A model generated the notes under the pieces. It did not search any database. It worked only from the letters and a program-made list of their open reading frames with translations, and was not told where the DNA came from. This document shows positions 17,071-26,938 of a stretch of DNA of 57,616 nt, piece after piece. Numbering within the stretch: position 1 is the stretch's first letter; the number at the start of each line of letters is the position of its first letter. Source of the stretch: Clostridia bacterium (GTDB lineage Bacteria > Bacillota > Clostridia > TANB77 > CAG-508); contig JAFVBS010000022.1 of the NCBI GenBank assembly GCA_017479865.1, positions 1 through 57,616 of the forward strand, written 5' to 3'. Both the position numbers and the translations under genes were made by a program.

Positions 17071-19518
17071 CTACTCTACCACAATTTTATCATCTTCTGC
17101 TACGACTTTTACTTTTTTGTTTGGTTTAATGTGTCCATCTAGAATTTCTTCTGCAATTTTATCTTCTAGTACATTTTGAATTGCTCTTTTCAGTGGTCTT
17201 GCACCATAGTTGGTATCTACACCTTTTTTGGCTATCAATTTCTTTACTGTGCTATCAATTTCTAAGTTAATTGCCTGCTCTTTTAAGCGTTTTGCTACCT
17301 GTGCTAACATGATGTCAATAATTTGCTCAACATCATCCTCTGTTAGCTTATGAAACACAATAATTTCATCAATACGGTTCACAAACTCTGGTCTAAATTG
17401 TCTTTTTAATTCTCCCATCACATCTTTTTTGATGGTTTCGTACTCTTTTTGTGTTTCTTCTTTTGATCCCGTATCCATAGTAAATCCCAATGTGCTTTTA
17501 TCGGTAATCATTCTTGCCCCCACGTTAGAAGTCATAATGATGACGGTATTTTTAAAGTTGACTGTTCTGCCCTGGGCATCTGTTAAACGTCCATCATCCA
17601 AAATTTGAAGTAACATGTTCATGACATCTGGATGTGCCTTTTCAATTTCATCAAATAAGATTACGGAATATGGTTTTCTTCTAATCTTTTCTGTTAATTG
17701 TCCTCCTTCATCAAATCCAACATATCCTGGAGGAGAACCAATGAGTTTTGCTACCGAATGTGGTTCCATATATTCTGACATATCAATACGTATCATGGCA
17801 TCTTCATTTCCAAATAAGCTTTCTGCTAATGCTTTGGAAAGTTCCGTTTTTCCAACACCAGTTGGTCCTAAGAAAAGAAAAGAACCAATTGGACGATTTG
17901 GGTCTTTTAGTCCTACTCTTCCTCTACGAATTGCTTTTGCCACTGCTTCTACGGCTTCATTTTGTCCAATCACTCTTTCATGAAGCGTTTTTTCAAGGTT
18001 CTTTAATTTTTCGTTTTCACTTTGTGTTAATTTTTGTACAGGAACCCCTGTCCAACTAGAAATGACTTCTGCAATATCTTCCTCGGTTAACGTAGTAACA
18101 CTTTTGGTATTTTTGTTTTCCCATTTTTCCTTTTCTTTTTGCAATTTTTCTTTTTCTTCTTTTTGCTTGTCACGAAGGTTTGCCGCTTTTTCAAAGTCTT
18201 GCATGCGAATGGCATCTTCCTTTTCTTTGTCCAAGCTTGCTATTTTTTCTTCTAACTTTTTGAAGGAATCTGGTTGTGTGTAAGTTCTCATTTTGACACG
18301 AGAAGCAGCCTCATCAACTAAATCAATAGCTTTATCCGGTAAAAATCTGTCATTAATATATCTGGTAGAAAGCTCCACTGCTGCTTTAATGGCTTCATCT
18401 GTAATTTTAACATTATGATGTGCCTCATATTTGTCACGAATTCCTTTTAAAATTTCTATCGTTTCCTCAGTGGTAGGTTCTCCTACTGTCACAGGGCTAA
18501 AACGTCTTTCTAATGCACTATCTTTTTCGATATATTTTCGGTATTCATTTAAGGTAGTAGCACCAATGACTTGCACTTCTCCTCTTGCCAATAATGGTTT
18601 TAAAATGTTGGCAGCATCGACCGCTCCTTCTGCAGAACCTGCTCCCACAATGGTATGAACCTCATCAATAAAGAGAATGACGTCTCCTACTTTTTTGACC
18701 TCTGCCAGGCATTTTTTAATTCTCTCTTCGAAGTCTCCACGATATTTTGCTCCTGCCACCATGCTAGCAATATCTAAACTGACCACTCTTTTATTTTTTA
18801 ACATTTCAGGAACATCATCTGCTATGATTTTTTCGGCTAATCCCTCTGCTACTGCTGTTTTACCAACACCTGGTTCTCCTATCAAACAAGGGTTGTTTTT
18901 GGTTCTTCTGGATAGAATTTGAATGACTCTTTCAATCTCTAGCTTTCTACCAATGACAGGGTCCAACTTTCCTTCTATTGCCCTTTTTGTCAAATCAGTA
19001 CCAAATTGATTTAGGGTAGGTGTTTGATTAAAGCTTCCTGACTTTTTACCTTGTTCCTTTCTTTCTCCTCCTGCACTTTCGTCCTCATTAATCACCTTAA
19101 TAATTTCATTGTATAATTTTTGAGGTTCCACTTGTAAATCCATCATAATACGAACAGCCACACTATCTCCTTCACGCATGATTCCAATTAAAATATGCTC
19201 TGTACCAATAAATTCTGAGCCTAATTTTCTTGCTTCAATAAAGGCATTTTCAAGCACTCTTTTAGAACGAGGAGTAAAGCCAATGGTAGATTCATCTTGA
19301 ATTTCTTCCCCTCTTCCAATTAAAGCCTCTATTTCTTCTGCAATTTTATCCGGTGTAATAGCTTGTGTTTCGAGCACTTTGCTTGCCACTCCTGTTCCTT
19401 CTTTGGAAAGACCATATAGAATATGTTCTGTTCCTATGTAATTGTGACCAAATTCTGCTGCAAGTTCCCCTGCAAGCTCTATTGCTTTTTCAGCACGATT
19501 TGTAAATTTATACATCAT
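17071..19518 (-). CDS. clpC: ATP-dependent Clp protease ATP-binding subunit ClpC
   Basis: About 815 residues, the full ClpC layout: two N-terminal Clp_N repeats (about 1-150), AAA1 with GEPGVGKTA, a middle coiled-coil/UVR region (about 400-470), then AAA2 with GPTGVGKTE and a C-terminal D2-small domain. It unfolds substrates for ClpP, including proteins arginine-phosphorylated by McsB. Start at 19518 or 19515 ([12 protein letters not shown]) with AAGGAAG upstream; an earlier in-frame Met would overlap mcsB. It is the last gene of the CtsR regulon operon; clpP is not in the window. Confidence 0.97.
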   Translation of the reverse strand: MMYKFTNRAEKAIELAGELAAEFGHNYIGTEHILYGLSKEGTGVASKVLETQAITPDKIAEEIEALIGRGEEIQDESTIGFTPRSKRVLENAFIEARKLGSEFIGTEHILIGIMREGDSVAVRIMMDLQVEPQKLYNEIIKVINEDESAGGERKEQGKKSGSFNQTPTLNQFGTDLTKRAIEGKLDPVIGRKLEIERVIQILSRRTKNNPCLIGEPGVGKTAVAEGLAEKIIADDVPEMLKNKRVVSLDIASMVAGAKYRGDFEERIKKCLAEVKKVGDVILFIDEVHTIVGAGSAEGAVDAANILKPLLARGEVQVIGATTLNEYRKYIEKDSALERRFSPVTVGEPTTEETIEILKGIRDKYEAHHNVKITDEAIKAAVELSTRYINDRFLPDKAIDLVDEAASRVKMRTYTQPDSFKKLEEKIASLDKEKEDAIRMQDFEKAANLRDKQKEEKEKLQKEKEKWENKNTKSVTTLTEEDIAEVISSWTGVPVQKLTQSENEKLKNLEKTLHERVIGQNEAVEAVAKAIRRGRVGLKDPNRPIGSFLFLGPTGVGKTELSKALAESLFGNEDAMIRIDMSEYMEPHSVAKLIGSPPGYVGFDEGGQLTEKIRRKPYSVILFDEIEKAHPDVMNMLLQILDDGRLTDAQGRTVNFKNTVIIMTSNVGARMITDKSTLGFTMDTGSKEETQKEYETIKKDVMGELKRQFRPEFVNRIDEIIVFHKLTEDDVEQIIDIMLAQVAKRLKEQAINLEIDSTVKKLIAKKGVDTNYGARPLKRAIQNVLEDKIAEEILDGHIKPNKKVKVVAEDDKIVVE

Positions 19519-19565
19519 ATTAATACACTTCCTTTCATGTCTCATTCCTCCCAAATGGGAGTTTT

Positions 19566-20579
19566 TTAATCTTTCATAATCTCCTTCATTACCTCTGGAC
19601 GTTTTATTTCTCTTTCATAACAATCCAATGGCCTTCCTACATATTTTTGTAAATTGGCAGGTTGATTATATAAATAAAGTTTTGTCACTTTACTGTCATT
19701 TAACTCTTTAATCATTCCCAAATCCGTTCCTAGCTTTACATAGGAAAGTAATTTTTTACATTCATCAGAAGAAAGCTTAGTAGCATAAGCCAGAGTACCA
19801 TAGGCACGATAGACTCTATCTTCTAAATCAATGGAATTTTTTGCCAGATATTTTCTTGCCATTCTTTCTTGCTCAATCACTTGCTCAGTAATAACATTTA
19901 AATTCTTGATGATATCATTCTCTGTTAAACCCAAGGTTTGATTATTTGAAATTTGATAAATATCTCCTTGGCTTTGTGTTCCTTCACCATAAATTCCACG
20001 AATATTCATGCCAAATCCATTGACAATATTTAAAATTTTATTAATATTTCCTGTCATGGATAAGGCCGGTAAATGTACCATCACAGAAGCGCGCATTGCT
20101 GTACCTACATTGGTTGGGCAAGCTGTCAAATAGCCATACTTTTCGTGTATTGCATAATGCAACATTTTGTCTAGCCTTTCATCAATTTCAATGACTAAAT
20201 TTTTTAAATTTTCTAGTTCTAAACCTGAAGCAAATACTTGCAAGCGAATATGATCTTCTTCATTAATCATCATACAAATATTTTCTTCGTCATTCAATAG
20301 CATTGCACTCGCTTTGTCTTTGTTCATAGCAAACTCTGGACTAATCACATGTTTTTCTACAAGACTTACTTTGGTAAGGTCATCTAAATCATTTAAATTA
20401 ATAAATTTGAGTCCATAGCCAATACTTGGCGTAATTTCTTTTATTGTTTCTAATACTTTTTTAGCTTGTTCCTTTGAAAATTTTGTTGGGAATGGAACTT
20501 CCGCTAAATTTCTCGCAATTCTTACTCTTGAACTTATCACAACATCTGAATCTTTTCCGTTTTGTAAATACCAATTCAT
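19566..20579 (-). CDS. mcsB: protein-arginine kinase McsB
   Basis: About 337 residues of the phosphagen-kinase fold (MNWYLQNGKD; SSRVRIARNL nucleotide-binding arginines; TACPTNVGTAMRASVMVHLP catalytic loop). McsB phosphorylates arginines on damaged proteins, marking them for ClpCP, and inactivates CtsR. The ATG at 20579 behind GGAGG is preferred over the TTG immediately before it. A 110-nt MITE-like repeat occupies the gap to mcsA (181 nt), which is unusually long for this operon. Confidence 0.96.
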   Translation of the reverse strand: MNWYLQNGKDSDVVISSRVRIARNLAEVPFPTKFSKEQAKKVLETIKEITPSIGYGLKFINLNDLDDLTKVSLVEKHVISPEFAMNKDKASAMLLNDEENICMMINEEDHIRLQVFASGLELENLKNLVIEIDERLDKMLHYAIHEKYGYLTACPTNVGTAMRASVMVHLPALSMTGNINKILNIVNGFGMNIRGIYGEGTQSQGDIYQISNNQTLGLTENDIIKNLNVITEQVIEQERMARKYLAKNSIDLEDRVYRAYGTLAYATKLSSDECKKLLSYVKLGTDLGMIKELNDSKVTKLYLYNQPANLQKYVGRPLDCYEREIKRPEVMKEIMKD

Positions 20580-20617
20580 CAATTATTTCCTCCTTTTTTG
20601 TGTTTCTTTTTTATGAC

Positions 20618-20727
20618 AAAATAATGTTACAATCTCTAGTTTCAATCGCATTCGTCATTCTATAAATCATAGATACTCTTGACTAGAACTAAAATTTTCA
20701 TGAGTTATGTCTTTTATAACATTATTT
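20618..20727. repeat. MITE-like repeat (family 2), copy A
   Basis: Starts AAATAATGTTACAATC and ends TTATAACATTATTT, imperfect terminal inverted repeats. It carries an internal GCATTCGTCATT...TATAAATCAT block shared with copy B at 34302. Located between mcsA and mcsB. Confidence 0.75.
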
Positions 20728-20760
20728 GGATATACAAGTCATATCACATAGTAGTATAAA

Positions 20761-21327
20761 TTAAGAAAGCTTTTTAATTTCATCTCTAATTTTTGCTGCG
20801 TCTTCATAGCGTTCCTCTTGAATGGCTTGCTTTAATTGCCTACTTAGATTTGCTAATTTTTCTTCTTTGGTATCAGACTTTCCAGTTTTCTCTGTACTTT
20901 TTTCTACTTTTTTAATATCTTCTTTGACTGCTTTCTTATCTGCTGGTGTTAAATGGCTTTTTCTGCCTACATGAACAGAAGATCCATGAATATTTTTTAA
21001 TACAGAATCTAATGTATCCGCAAAGATATCATAGCAATGGCTACATCCAAATTTTCCTGTATCAACAAATTCGTTATAGGTCATTCCACAGTTATCGCAT
21101 TGCAATGTTCCTGTTTTGGTAAAACTTGGCATGAGCTTTGTATCTAATGCATCATTTAAAAAGTTTCCTAAAAAGTTTGAAAAATTAATTGGCATATTAA
21201 AGTCTAAGCTCTCCAATCCTAAAGTTCTAGCACATTTGTCACATAATGCCATTTCTTTTTTCACTCCATTAATAATTTGTGTGTAACGAAATGTTACCTC
21301 ATTTTTTCCACAATTTTGACATAACAT
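20761..21327 (-). CDS. mcsA: McsA, zinc-finger activator of McsB
   Basis: 188 residues. Two zinc-finger units, CQNCG...CDKC and CDNCG...CSHC, fill about 1-110; a UVR motif (about 150-185, LKQAIQEERYEDAAKIRDEI) is at the C terminus. McsA binds and activates McsB and links to ClpC. Ribosome site AAAGGAG. It lies between ctsR and mcsB on the heat-shock operon, separated from each by an inserted repeat (family 1 copy f upstream, family 2 copy A downstream). Confidence 0.95.
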   Translation of the reverse strand: MLCQNCGKNEVTFRYTQIINGVKKEMALCDKCARTLGLESLDFNMPINFSNFLGNFLNDALDTKLMPSFTKTGTLQCDNCGMTYNEFVDTGKFGCSHCYDIFADTLDSVLKNIHGSSVHVGRKSHLTPADKKAVKEDIKKVEKSTEKTGKSDTKEEKLANLSRQLKQAIQEERYEDAAKIRDEIKKLS

Positions 21328-21347
21328 AATAACCTTCTCCTTTCGTT

Positions 21348-21382
21348 AACCTTCTTTTGGAAGGTGTCCCCAAAAGAAGGTT
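21348..21382. repeat. REP-like repeat (family 1), copy f
   Basis: AACCTTCTTTTGGAAGGTGT, then CCC and CAAAAGAAGGTT: a full element whose outer AACCTTC/GAAGGTT arms also pair. Located between ctsR and mcsA. Confidence 0.85.
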
Positions 21383-21392
21383 CCATTTAAAT

Positions 21393-21845
21393 TTAATCTT
21401 CTACTAAATTAATCAGCATATTTTTAAAAATATTTGCTCTGATATTGTCTTTCATTTCCTGTGGAATTGTTAGTACATTGTCACTCGTTGCGACTTTTAG
21501 TAGCTTTGCTTCTGTACCGTTAATAATTCCTTCAGATAAGAAATTACTAATAAAAATATCAACTTCTTGTGCAGTAATGGTATTTTCAATGCTGGCAATT
21601 GCATGCATTAAGTAATTGCTTTTTGTGATATTTATTTTTTTTATTTTAATGTGTCCTCCACCGCCACGTCTGCTTTCTACGTAATATCCTTGTGATGGTT
21701 TAAAACGTGTCGCGATGACATAATTAATTTGTGATGGTACACAATTAAAATGCTGTGCTAAGTCATTTCTTTGTATTTCTATATAGTCTCCATCTTCCGA
21801 AAATAGTTCTTTGATAAATTCTTCAATCATATCCGACATTCTCAT
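21393..21845 (-). CDS. ctsR: transcriptional repressor CtsR
   Basis: 150 residues. An N-terminal winged helix (RNDLAQHFNCVPSQINYVIATRF, about 25-48), the glycine-rich wing tip RRGGGGHIKI (about 60-69) and a C-terminal four-helix dimer domain are present. It represses clp genes at normal temperature; heat and McsB relieve it. Ribosome site AAGGAAG. A matching operator lies just upstream (21876-21892), so it should autoregulate the operon. Confidence 0.96.
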   Translation of the reverse strand: MRMSDMIEEFIKELFSEDGDYIEIQRNDLAQHFNCVPSQINYVIATRFKPSQGYYVESRRGGGGHIKIKKINITKSNYLMHAIASIENTITAQEVDIFISNFLSEGIINGTEAKLLKVATSDNVLTIPQEMKDNIRANIFKNMLINLVED

Positions 21846-21875
21846 TGTTCATCACTTCCTTTGTTTATTTTAGAC

Positions 21876-21892
21876 TTTGACTTTCTTTGACT
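21876..21892 (-). promoter_or_regulatory. CtsR operator
   Basis: On the minus strand the site reads AGTCAAA-GAA-AGTCAAA, a direct heptad repeat with 3-nt spacing that matches the known CtsR box. It lies directly after the predicted transcription start. Confidence 0.9.
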
Positions 21893-21901
21893 TATAATCA
21901 T

Positions 21902-21929
21902 ATTATACCCCAATTTTTCTCTTTGTCAA
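21902..21929 (-). promoter_or_regulatory. ctsR operon promoter
   Basis: Consensus TTGACA (21924-21929), 16-nt spacer, consensus TATAAT (21902-21907), minus strand. The CtsR box overlaps the start region. Confidence 0.85.
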
Positions 21930-22011
21930 TATTTTTTTGAAAAAATTTTAATAAATTGCATTTACAATTTCAATTGACGAAAATTTTAACAAATCTATAT
22001 AAAAATTGAAA

Positions 22012-22056
22012 ATAGCGTATCATATGCTTTTTTGAGCACTGGTACGCCATTTAACA
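22012..22056 (-). terminator. possible terminator of the SDF symporter gene
   Basis: GGCGTACC...GTGCTC pairs imperfectly with AGCAT..GATACGCT on the minus strand, followed by TTTTC and an AT-rich tail. Weak evidence. Confidence 0.4.
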
Positions 22057-22073
22057 TAATTAAAAATCACCTT

Positions 22074-23327
22074 CTACTCATCTTTTTTCATCCAGTCTTT
22101 TCCGTCAACAATTCTTGCAACCATCATAGAGGAAACGGTATCCCCCACTACATTTAGCATTGTTGCTGGTGGATCAATAATGGTTGCAATCACTGTTAAA
22201 ATTGGAAGTGCTGCTACTGGATACCCCATCATAGAAATGATTAACATCTCAGAGATAGTTCCGCCACCAATTGGTACTCCTGTAATTAATAAGTTGGCAA
22301 TGAGTGCAACTCCTAAAATGCCAAAGATGCTTCCTACACTTCCCACTGGTGTTCCGAATAAACAAACCAAAAACATAATTTTAAACATGGAACCGATGAT
22401 GGAACCATCTTTATGAAAGCTCGTTCCCATTGGAATGGTCGTTTCTGCAATATCATCCGGTACTCCCATGTTTTTAGCACATTCTACATTGACAGGAATA
22501 GATGCTGCACTAGAACAAGTTGCAATCGATGTCAAGGTAGATGGTAGCACATTTTTCCAAAATGCTTTGATTCCTTTCGTTCCACCTGCAATCCAAGCAT
22601 AAATGCTGTACATGATAAAATAGAATGCAATTGCAACCAAAGTATAAATTACAAAGGTCCTTAGGTACCCAATTGCAATAGATGCCCCAAAGCTTCCTAT
22701 TAAGGAAGCAAAATAACATCCAAGACCAATTGGTGCATAATACATAATAATTTTGACAATTTGCTGCATTACCTCATTAGCCGAGGACAAAAACGTAAGG
22801 AATACCTCTCCCTTCTTTCCAGCCATATTCGTTGCTAAGCCGCAAATAATTGACATGACCAATAATGCAATAATATGGTCCTTTGACAATAATTTACTGA
22901 AATCATTGACAGTTAATAACTGTACTGTTCTATCAGCAATTGTCAAATCTTCCTCTTCTGTTTCTACCTTATCATTTGCTTCTAATGCTGCTTTGATGCT
23001 TTCTCCGTCCTCTGGGTTAACTAATTTGACGAAGTAGGTGCTAAGGAAGCCAATGAGTACTGCAATAATAGAGGTAACTACAAATACAGCAATAATGGTA
23101 ACCATAATTTTTCCAATTCTTTTTGGTGTTTTCATTTTGGCAATGGAGGTAGTAATGGTTAAAAATACAAGCGGTATGATGATAACTAATAGTAGATTTA
23201 GAAATAGGTCTCCTAACGGTTGAAGAACAGTGGCTTTTTCTCCAAAGATGAGCCCTATCATTGTTCCAATCATAATTGCTACTAATAAAATAATGGTTGA
23301 TTTGTAATTGGATAAAATTCTTTTCAT
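22074..23327 (-). CDS. dicarboxylate/amino acid:cation symporter (SDF/DAACS family)
   Basis: About 417 residues with eight membrane segments and two re-entrant loops. Family motifs seen: CSSAASIPV (first hairpin), MGTSFHKDGS (TM7 region, where NMDGT is classic) and TGVPIGGGTISEM (second hairpin). Members import acidic or neutral amino acids or C4-dicarboxylates with sodium or protons; the TM7 variant makes the exact substrate unclear. The start at 23327 follows AAAGGGGA; an extended in-frame reading to 23405 lacks a ribosome site. It is a lone gene divergent from spoIVA. Confidence 0.92.
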   Translation of the reverse strand: MKRILSNYKSTIILLVAIMIGTMIGLIFGEKATVLQPLGDLFLNLLLVIIIPLVFLTITTSIAKMKTPKRIGKIMVTIIAVFVVTSIIAVLIGFLSTYFVKLVNPEDGESIKAALEANDKVETEEEDLTIADRTVQLLTVNDFSKLLSKDHIIALLVMSIICGLATNMAGKKGEVFLTFLSSANEVMQQIVKIIMYYAPIGLGCYFASLIGSFGASIAIGYLRTFVIYTLVAIAFYFIMYSIYAWIAGGTKGIKAFWKNVLPSTLTSIATCSSAASIPVNVECAKNMGVPDDIAETTIPMGTSFHKDGSIIGSMFKIMFLVCLFGTPVGSVGSIFGILGVALIANLLITGVPIGGGTISEMLIISMMGYPVAALPILTVIATIIDPPATMLNVVGDTVSSMMVARIVDGKDWMKKDE

Positions 23328-23495
23328 GAAATTCCCCTTTCTTTTAATAGTAACTAAAAATATCATCCATATTTTTAGCTCTTGTATTACCTTATTTATG
23401 CTCATTTTTCAGGGATATTCTTTTTTGCTTTGTCCTTTTTTATAAAACTTATCATTGAGTAATATATTATTTTCACAAAAAAATTTTTTAAAAAT

Positions 23496-23525
23496 GTCAT
23501 AAGTTTGAATTTATCTAATATACAT
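23496..23525 (+). promoter_or_regulatory. possible sigma-E-type promoter of spoIVA
   Basis: GTCATAA (23496-23502), about 16 nt, then TATACAT (23519-23525). It resembles the mother-cell sigma-E pattern, which controls spoIVA in Bacillus. The match is partial. Confidence 0.4.
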
Positions 23526-23575
23526 GAAGTAAAGTTTATTTGTACAAACATTTCTTAGAGGGGGTTAAATATTTC

Positions 23576-25057
23576 ATGGATGAAAATTTAAAGTTATACC
23601 AAGATATAGCAAACCGTACTGATGGTGATATTTACGTTGGTGTGGTAGGTCCTGTTAGAACTGGTAAATCTACCTTTATTAAAAATTTTATGGATTTATT
23701 AGTCATTCCAAATATCGAAAATGAATACAAAAAAGAGCGCGCTCGTGACGAGTTGCCTCAAAGTGCTGCCGGTAAAACAATTATGACAACAGAGCCAAAG
23801 TTTATTCCCAATGAAGCTGTAGAAATTACTATTGGTGACAATTTAAAATTTAAAACTAGACTCGTTGATTGTGTAGGCTATTTAGTAGACAATGCCATTG
23901 GCTATTTAGAAGACGACATGCCACGTATGGTAAAAACACCTTGGTCTGATGAAGAAATGCCTTTTGAACAGGCAGCAGAAATTGGTACTAGAAAGGTTAT
24001 TGCAGAGCATTCTACTATCGGCATTTTAGTAATCACAGATGGTAGCATTACCGATATTCCTCGTGAGGACTATATTGAAGCTGAAGAAAGAGTTGTCAAA
24101 GAATTAAAGGAACTAAATAAACCATTTGTGATTGTGTTAAACAGTGATGACCCATATTCTGACTACACCAAAGCCTTAGCAAGAAAGTTAGAAGATAAAT
24201 ATGAAGTTTCTGTGCTACCTACTAACTGTGCTAATTTAGATTTAGAAGATATTGACGACATTTTTGGCAAAATTTTATATGAGTTTCCAATTGAAACAAT
24301 GAATATTAATTTTCCTAGATGGGTAGACGGTCTGCCAGATGACCATTGGCTAAAAAAAGAGTTATATGATGAAATTAAGGGTGCTTTTTCAAATATTCGC
24401 TTTTTGAAACAAATTGACCAAGGCATTAGCAAGTTACAAAATACCAAAGTAATTACAAAGACAAAACTAGATGAAATTAAACTGGGCGATGGTAGCGTAT
24501 TGGTTACAATTGAATTGTTAGAAGAATTATTTTATCAGGTACTTACTGAAATTTCTGGTGTATCAATTGGAAATGAAGGTGACCTGTTCTCTACCATTAC
24601 AGAATTTGCACAAGTTAAGAAGGAATATGACAAGATTGCTTACGCCTTAGAAGAAGTAAAAGCCAAAGGCTATGGTATTGTTACTCCATCAATGGAAGAA
24701 CTCATTTTAGATGAACCAGAAATGGTAAAACAAGGTTCTCGTTTTGGAGTCAAATTAAAAGCCAAGGCACCAAGTATTCATATGATAAGAGCTGACATTG
24801 AGACAGAGGTTTCCCCAATTGTTGGCAGTGAAAAACAATCAGAAGATTTGGTCAACTACCTACTTTCCGAATTTGAAAGTGACCCTCAAAAAATTTGGGA
24901 ATCTAACATCTTTGGCAAGAGCTTACATGAACTTGTTAATGAAGGATTACAAAATAAGTTATCAAGAATGCCGGAAGAAGCACAAGCAAAATTACAAGAA
25001 ACATTGGAACGCATTGTCAATGAAGGTAGTGGCGGATTAATTTGCATTATTCTTTAA
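23576..25057 (+). CDS. spoIVA: stage IV sporulation protein A (coat morphogenetic ATPase)
   Basis: 493 residues, essentially the length of Bacillus SpoIVA (492). The start MDENLKLYQDIANRTDGDIY fits the family. Walker A is GPVRTGKSTF, and a predicted switch/sensor region runs through the TEPKFIPNEAV block. The C terminus ends GSGGLICIIL, matching the conserved tail needed for forespore-membrane targeting. It is an ATPase that polymerises on the forespore outer membrane as the base of the spore coat. GAGGGGG lies about 11 nt upstream, a slightly long gap. Its presence marks the organism as a spore former. Confidence 0.97.
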   Translation: MDENLKLYQDIANRTDGDIYVGVVGPVRTGKSTFIKNFMDLLVIPNIENEYKKERARDELPQSAAGKTIMTTEPKFIPNEAVEITIGDNLKFKTRLVDCVGYLVDNAIGYLEDDMPRMVKTPWSDEEMPFEQAAEIGTRKVIAEHSTIGILVITDGSITDIPREDYIEAEERVVKELKELNKPFVIVLNSDDPYSDYTKALARKLEDKYEVSVLPTNCANLDLEDIDDIFGKILYEFPIETMNINFPRWVDGLPDDHWLKKELYDEIKGAFSNIRFLKQIDQGISKLQNTKVITKTKLDEIKLGDGSVLVTIELLEELFYQVLTEISGVSIGNEGDLFSTITEFAQVKKEYDKIAYALEEVKAKGYGIVTPSMEELILDEPEMVKQGSRFGVKLKAKAPSIHMIRADIETEVSPIVGSEKQSEDLVNYLLSEFESDPQKIWESNIFGKSLHELVNEGLQNKLSRMPEEAQAKLQETLERIVNEGSGGLICIIL

Positions 25058-25065
25058 CCTAAAAA

Positions 25066-25150
25066 AAGGGGCACCTTCCAAAAGCAGGTTAAGAAAAAAG
25101 AGCCACCTGTCAAACAGATAATAACCTTCTTTTGGAAGGTGTCCCTTTTT
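25066..25150. repeat. inverted pair of REP-like repeats (family 1, copies g and h) after spoIVA
   Basis: Copy g (25068-25090, GGGGCACCTTCCAAAAGCAG then GTT) and copy h (25123-25145, AACCTTCTTTTGGAAGGTGT then CCC) face each other, with A-runs before and T-runs after. The pair forms a long hairpin ending in T6, so it probably also serves as terminator for spoIVA and the convergent gene. Confidence 0.85.
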
Positions 25151-25176
25151 TCCTTTTTTTCTTTTTTCTTCCTTTT

Positions 25177-25407
25177 TTAGGATTGTTTCGTTTTGTTTTC
25201 TAGTTCTTTTGCTTTTCTCTTTTGCCCTTCTAAAGTCATCCAAGAAAAGTAGGAAGAGATAAACTCCCCGTATTTAGTGCTGTCCTCAAATTCTTCTATT
25301 TGTCCAATTTCGTTTTTCATTTTACTGGTTTGGTTTTTTTGATTATACTTGCTTTCTAACTGCTTTTCAAAAGCACGATTGTCTCCAGCGTTATCTTTTT
25401 TATTCAT
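25177..25407 (-). CDS. small hydrophilic protein, unknown function
   Basis: 76 residues, starting MNKKDNAGDNRAFEKQ after GAGGAG. Highly charged, with no membrane segment. The N-terminal half is Lys/Asn/Gln-rich and likely disordered; the middle carries FISSYFSWMTLEGQ, the only hydrophobic patch; the tail is Lys-rich. No family recognised. It lies between spoIVA (convergent) and the HAD gene (same strand, 80 nt upstream), in a region otherwise linked to sporulation. A spore role is only a guess from position. Confidence 0.6.
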   Translation of the reverse strand: MNKKDNAGDNRAFEKQLESKYNQKNQTSKMKNEIGQIEEFEDSTKYGEFISSYFSWMTLEGQKRKAKELENKTKQS

Positions 25408-25486
25408 TGCACACTCCTCTTTCTCTCGTACAGATTTCATTCTTTGAAATTGATTTGATAATAGTTATGTGCATTTTTTGTTTTCT

Positions 25487-26368
25487 TTATTCAGCATTTA
25501 AAATATAATCTTCAATTGCTTTTGCTACCCCATCTGAATGATTGTCTAATGTCACAACATCAGCGAACTCTTTGATATATGGAGCACTATTTTCCATTGC
25601 CACTCCTAAACCTGCGTTTTGGAGCATTGTTTTATCATTTACATTATCGCCAATCGCCATCACTTCGTCTGCAGAAATAGATAGTAAGTCCATTAGGTGT
25701 GCAATTGCATTCCACTTATCTACATTCTGGCCGCTAATTTCTGTATAAAAATATTCCATCTCATATACTTCTGTTCCTAATTTGATTAGTTTTCTCGACA
25801 TATGTGCTACATCTAATACATCAACATCCCTTACTTTTTTTAAATTTTGAATCATGCGATTAAAAATAATTTGATTATCATCGCAAATCGTCATTTTGAT
25901 ATAGTCTTCTTCTTGTCTTTCTCGAATATATGCATCAATATTTTGCACAATATTAATATTCGTCTTTTTGCTATCTGGCTTTCCACTATTTTCTTGATGA
26001 TAATATAGCACATTGTAATTCAGTGATTTTGCAATAATTCCATTTTCAGTATACACGCTATAATAAATGCTATTTTCTTCACAAATTCGAACAAGCTGTA
26101 GGATTTTTCGCTTTTCTAAAAATTGATGGTATATCATTTGTTTTTTTTGTAAATCATAAACCATAGCTCCATTTCCACAAATAATATAATGGTCTGCTCC
26201 AATTTCTGTCGCCAAATTTTGCACAGACATAGCATTTCTTCCTGAAGTCAGTACGACATTTACTCCTTTCTGAACAGCTTTTTGAATAACATTTTTACTT
26301 TTTTCCGTGATTTGTCCATACGAATTGAGCAAAGTTCCATCTAAATCAATTGCAACAAGTTTATACAT
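25487..26368 (-). CDS. Cof-type HAD-superfamily hydrolase
   Basis: About 293 residues. Motif I is DLDGTLLNSYGQI, motif II is VVLTSGRNAMS, motif IV is GDNVNDKTML, and a C2-type cap lies between (about 85-200). Family members dephosphorylate sugar phosphates, flavin or PLP-type metabolites in the cytosol; the substrate cannot be read from sequence. The start MYKLVAIDLDGT at 26368 follows AGGAG; a longer upstream reading is unsupported. Confidence 0.92.
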   Translation of the reverse strand: MYKLVAIDLDGTLLNSYGQITEKSKNVIQKAVQKGVNVVLTSGRNAMSVQNLATEIGADHYIICGNGAMVYDLQKKQMIYHQFLEKRKILQLVRICEENSIYYSVYTENGIIAKSLNYNVLYYHQENSGKPDSKKTNINIVQNIDAYIRERQEEDYIKMTICDDNQIIFNRMIQNLKKVRDVDVLDVAHMSRKLIKLGTEVYEMEYFYTEISGQNVDKWNAIAHLMDLLSISADEVMAIGDNVNDKTMLQNAGLGVAMENSAPYIKEFADVVTLDNHSDGVAKAIEDYILNAE

Positions 26369-26443
26369 ATCATTTTCTCCTGATTTTTTTACTATTATAT
26401 CTTTTTTTATTTTGATTGACAATAAATTTATCAAAATTTACCA

Positions 26444-26472
26444 GTTTAAAATCAAAATATTCGCGCATGATA
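26444..26472 (+). promoter_or_regulatory. possible sigma-G-type promoter of the SASP gene
   Basis: GTTTA (26444-26448), 17 nt, CATGATA (26466-26472). The -10 is an exact match to the sigma-G/F CATNNTA pattern; the -35 is weaker. Forespore expression is expected for SASP genes. Confidence 0.45.
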
Positions 26473-26541
26473 TATACTGAAAAAGCAAATGAGTTTTTTC
26501 ACAAATTCTAAAAATTAATCACATTCTAGGAGGTGAAAACT

Positions 26542-26742
26542 ATGGCAAACAACAATAGCAATTACTCTGTAGTTCCAGAAGCTAAAGAAGCTCTTAACAA
26601 ATTCAAATATGAAGTAGCTAGCGAAGTTGGTGTTAACTTAAAACAAGGTTATAACGGAGATTTATCTTCAAGAGACGCTGGAAAAATTGGTGGACAAATG
26701 GTTAAGAAATTAATCCAACAAGCTGAAAACAACATGAGATAG
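26542..26742 (+). CDS. alpha/beta-type small acid-soluble spore protein
   Basis: 66 residues. Conserved alpha/beta-SASP features: AKEALNKFKYEVASEVGV in the first helix, containing the E-V/A-S GPR protease recognition region, and the second DNA-binding block SSRDAGKIGGQMVKKLI. It coats forespore DNA and protects it against UV and heat, and is degraded at germination by GPR. AGGAGGTGA lies 5 nt before the ATG at 26542. It is a single-gene unit with a terminator at 26804. Confidence 0.96.
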   Translation: MANNNSNYSVVPEAKEALNKFKYEVASEVGVNLKQGYNGDLSSRDAGKIGGQMVKKLIQQAENNMR

Positions 26743-26803
26743 TTTTTGCATTTAAACTAGCACCGTTACATGTTAAATGTAATTTTGCAAAAAATGTAAA
26801 GAA

Positions 26804-26846
26804 GAAATCTGTTTAGATATACATATTTAGACAGATTTCTTTTTTA
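26804..26846 (+). terminator. SASP gene terminator
   Basis: GAAATCTGT (26804-26812) and ACAGATTTC (26831-26839) pair, with a TTAGA..ATTTAG extension, followed by T7. Confidence 0.85.
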
Positions 26847-26938
26847 TTCAATTTTCTTACCAATTTTTCTTTACAAAAAAGTGAAGTTAAGATACAATAA
26901 ACATAGAATTTGTAGAAAAATGACAAAGGAGAAAAATA

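Noticed and set aside
24798..25040. A second plus-strand reading frame inside spoIVA
   Set aside because: It overlaps the conserved C-terminal half of spoIVA in another frame and has no ribosome site.
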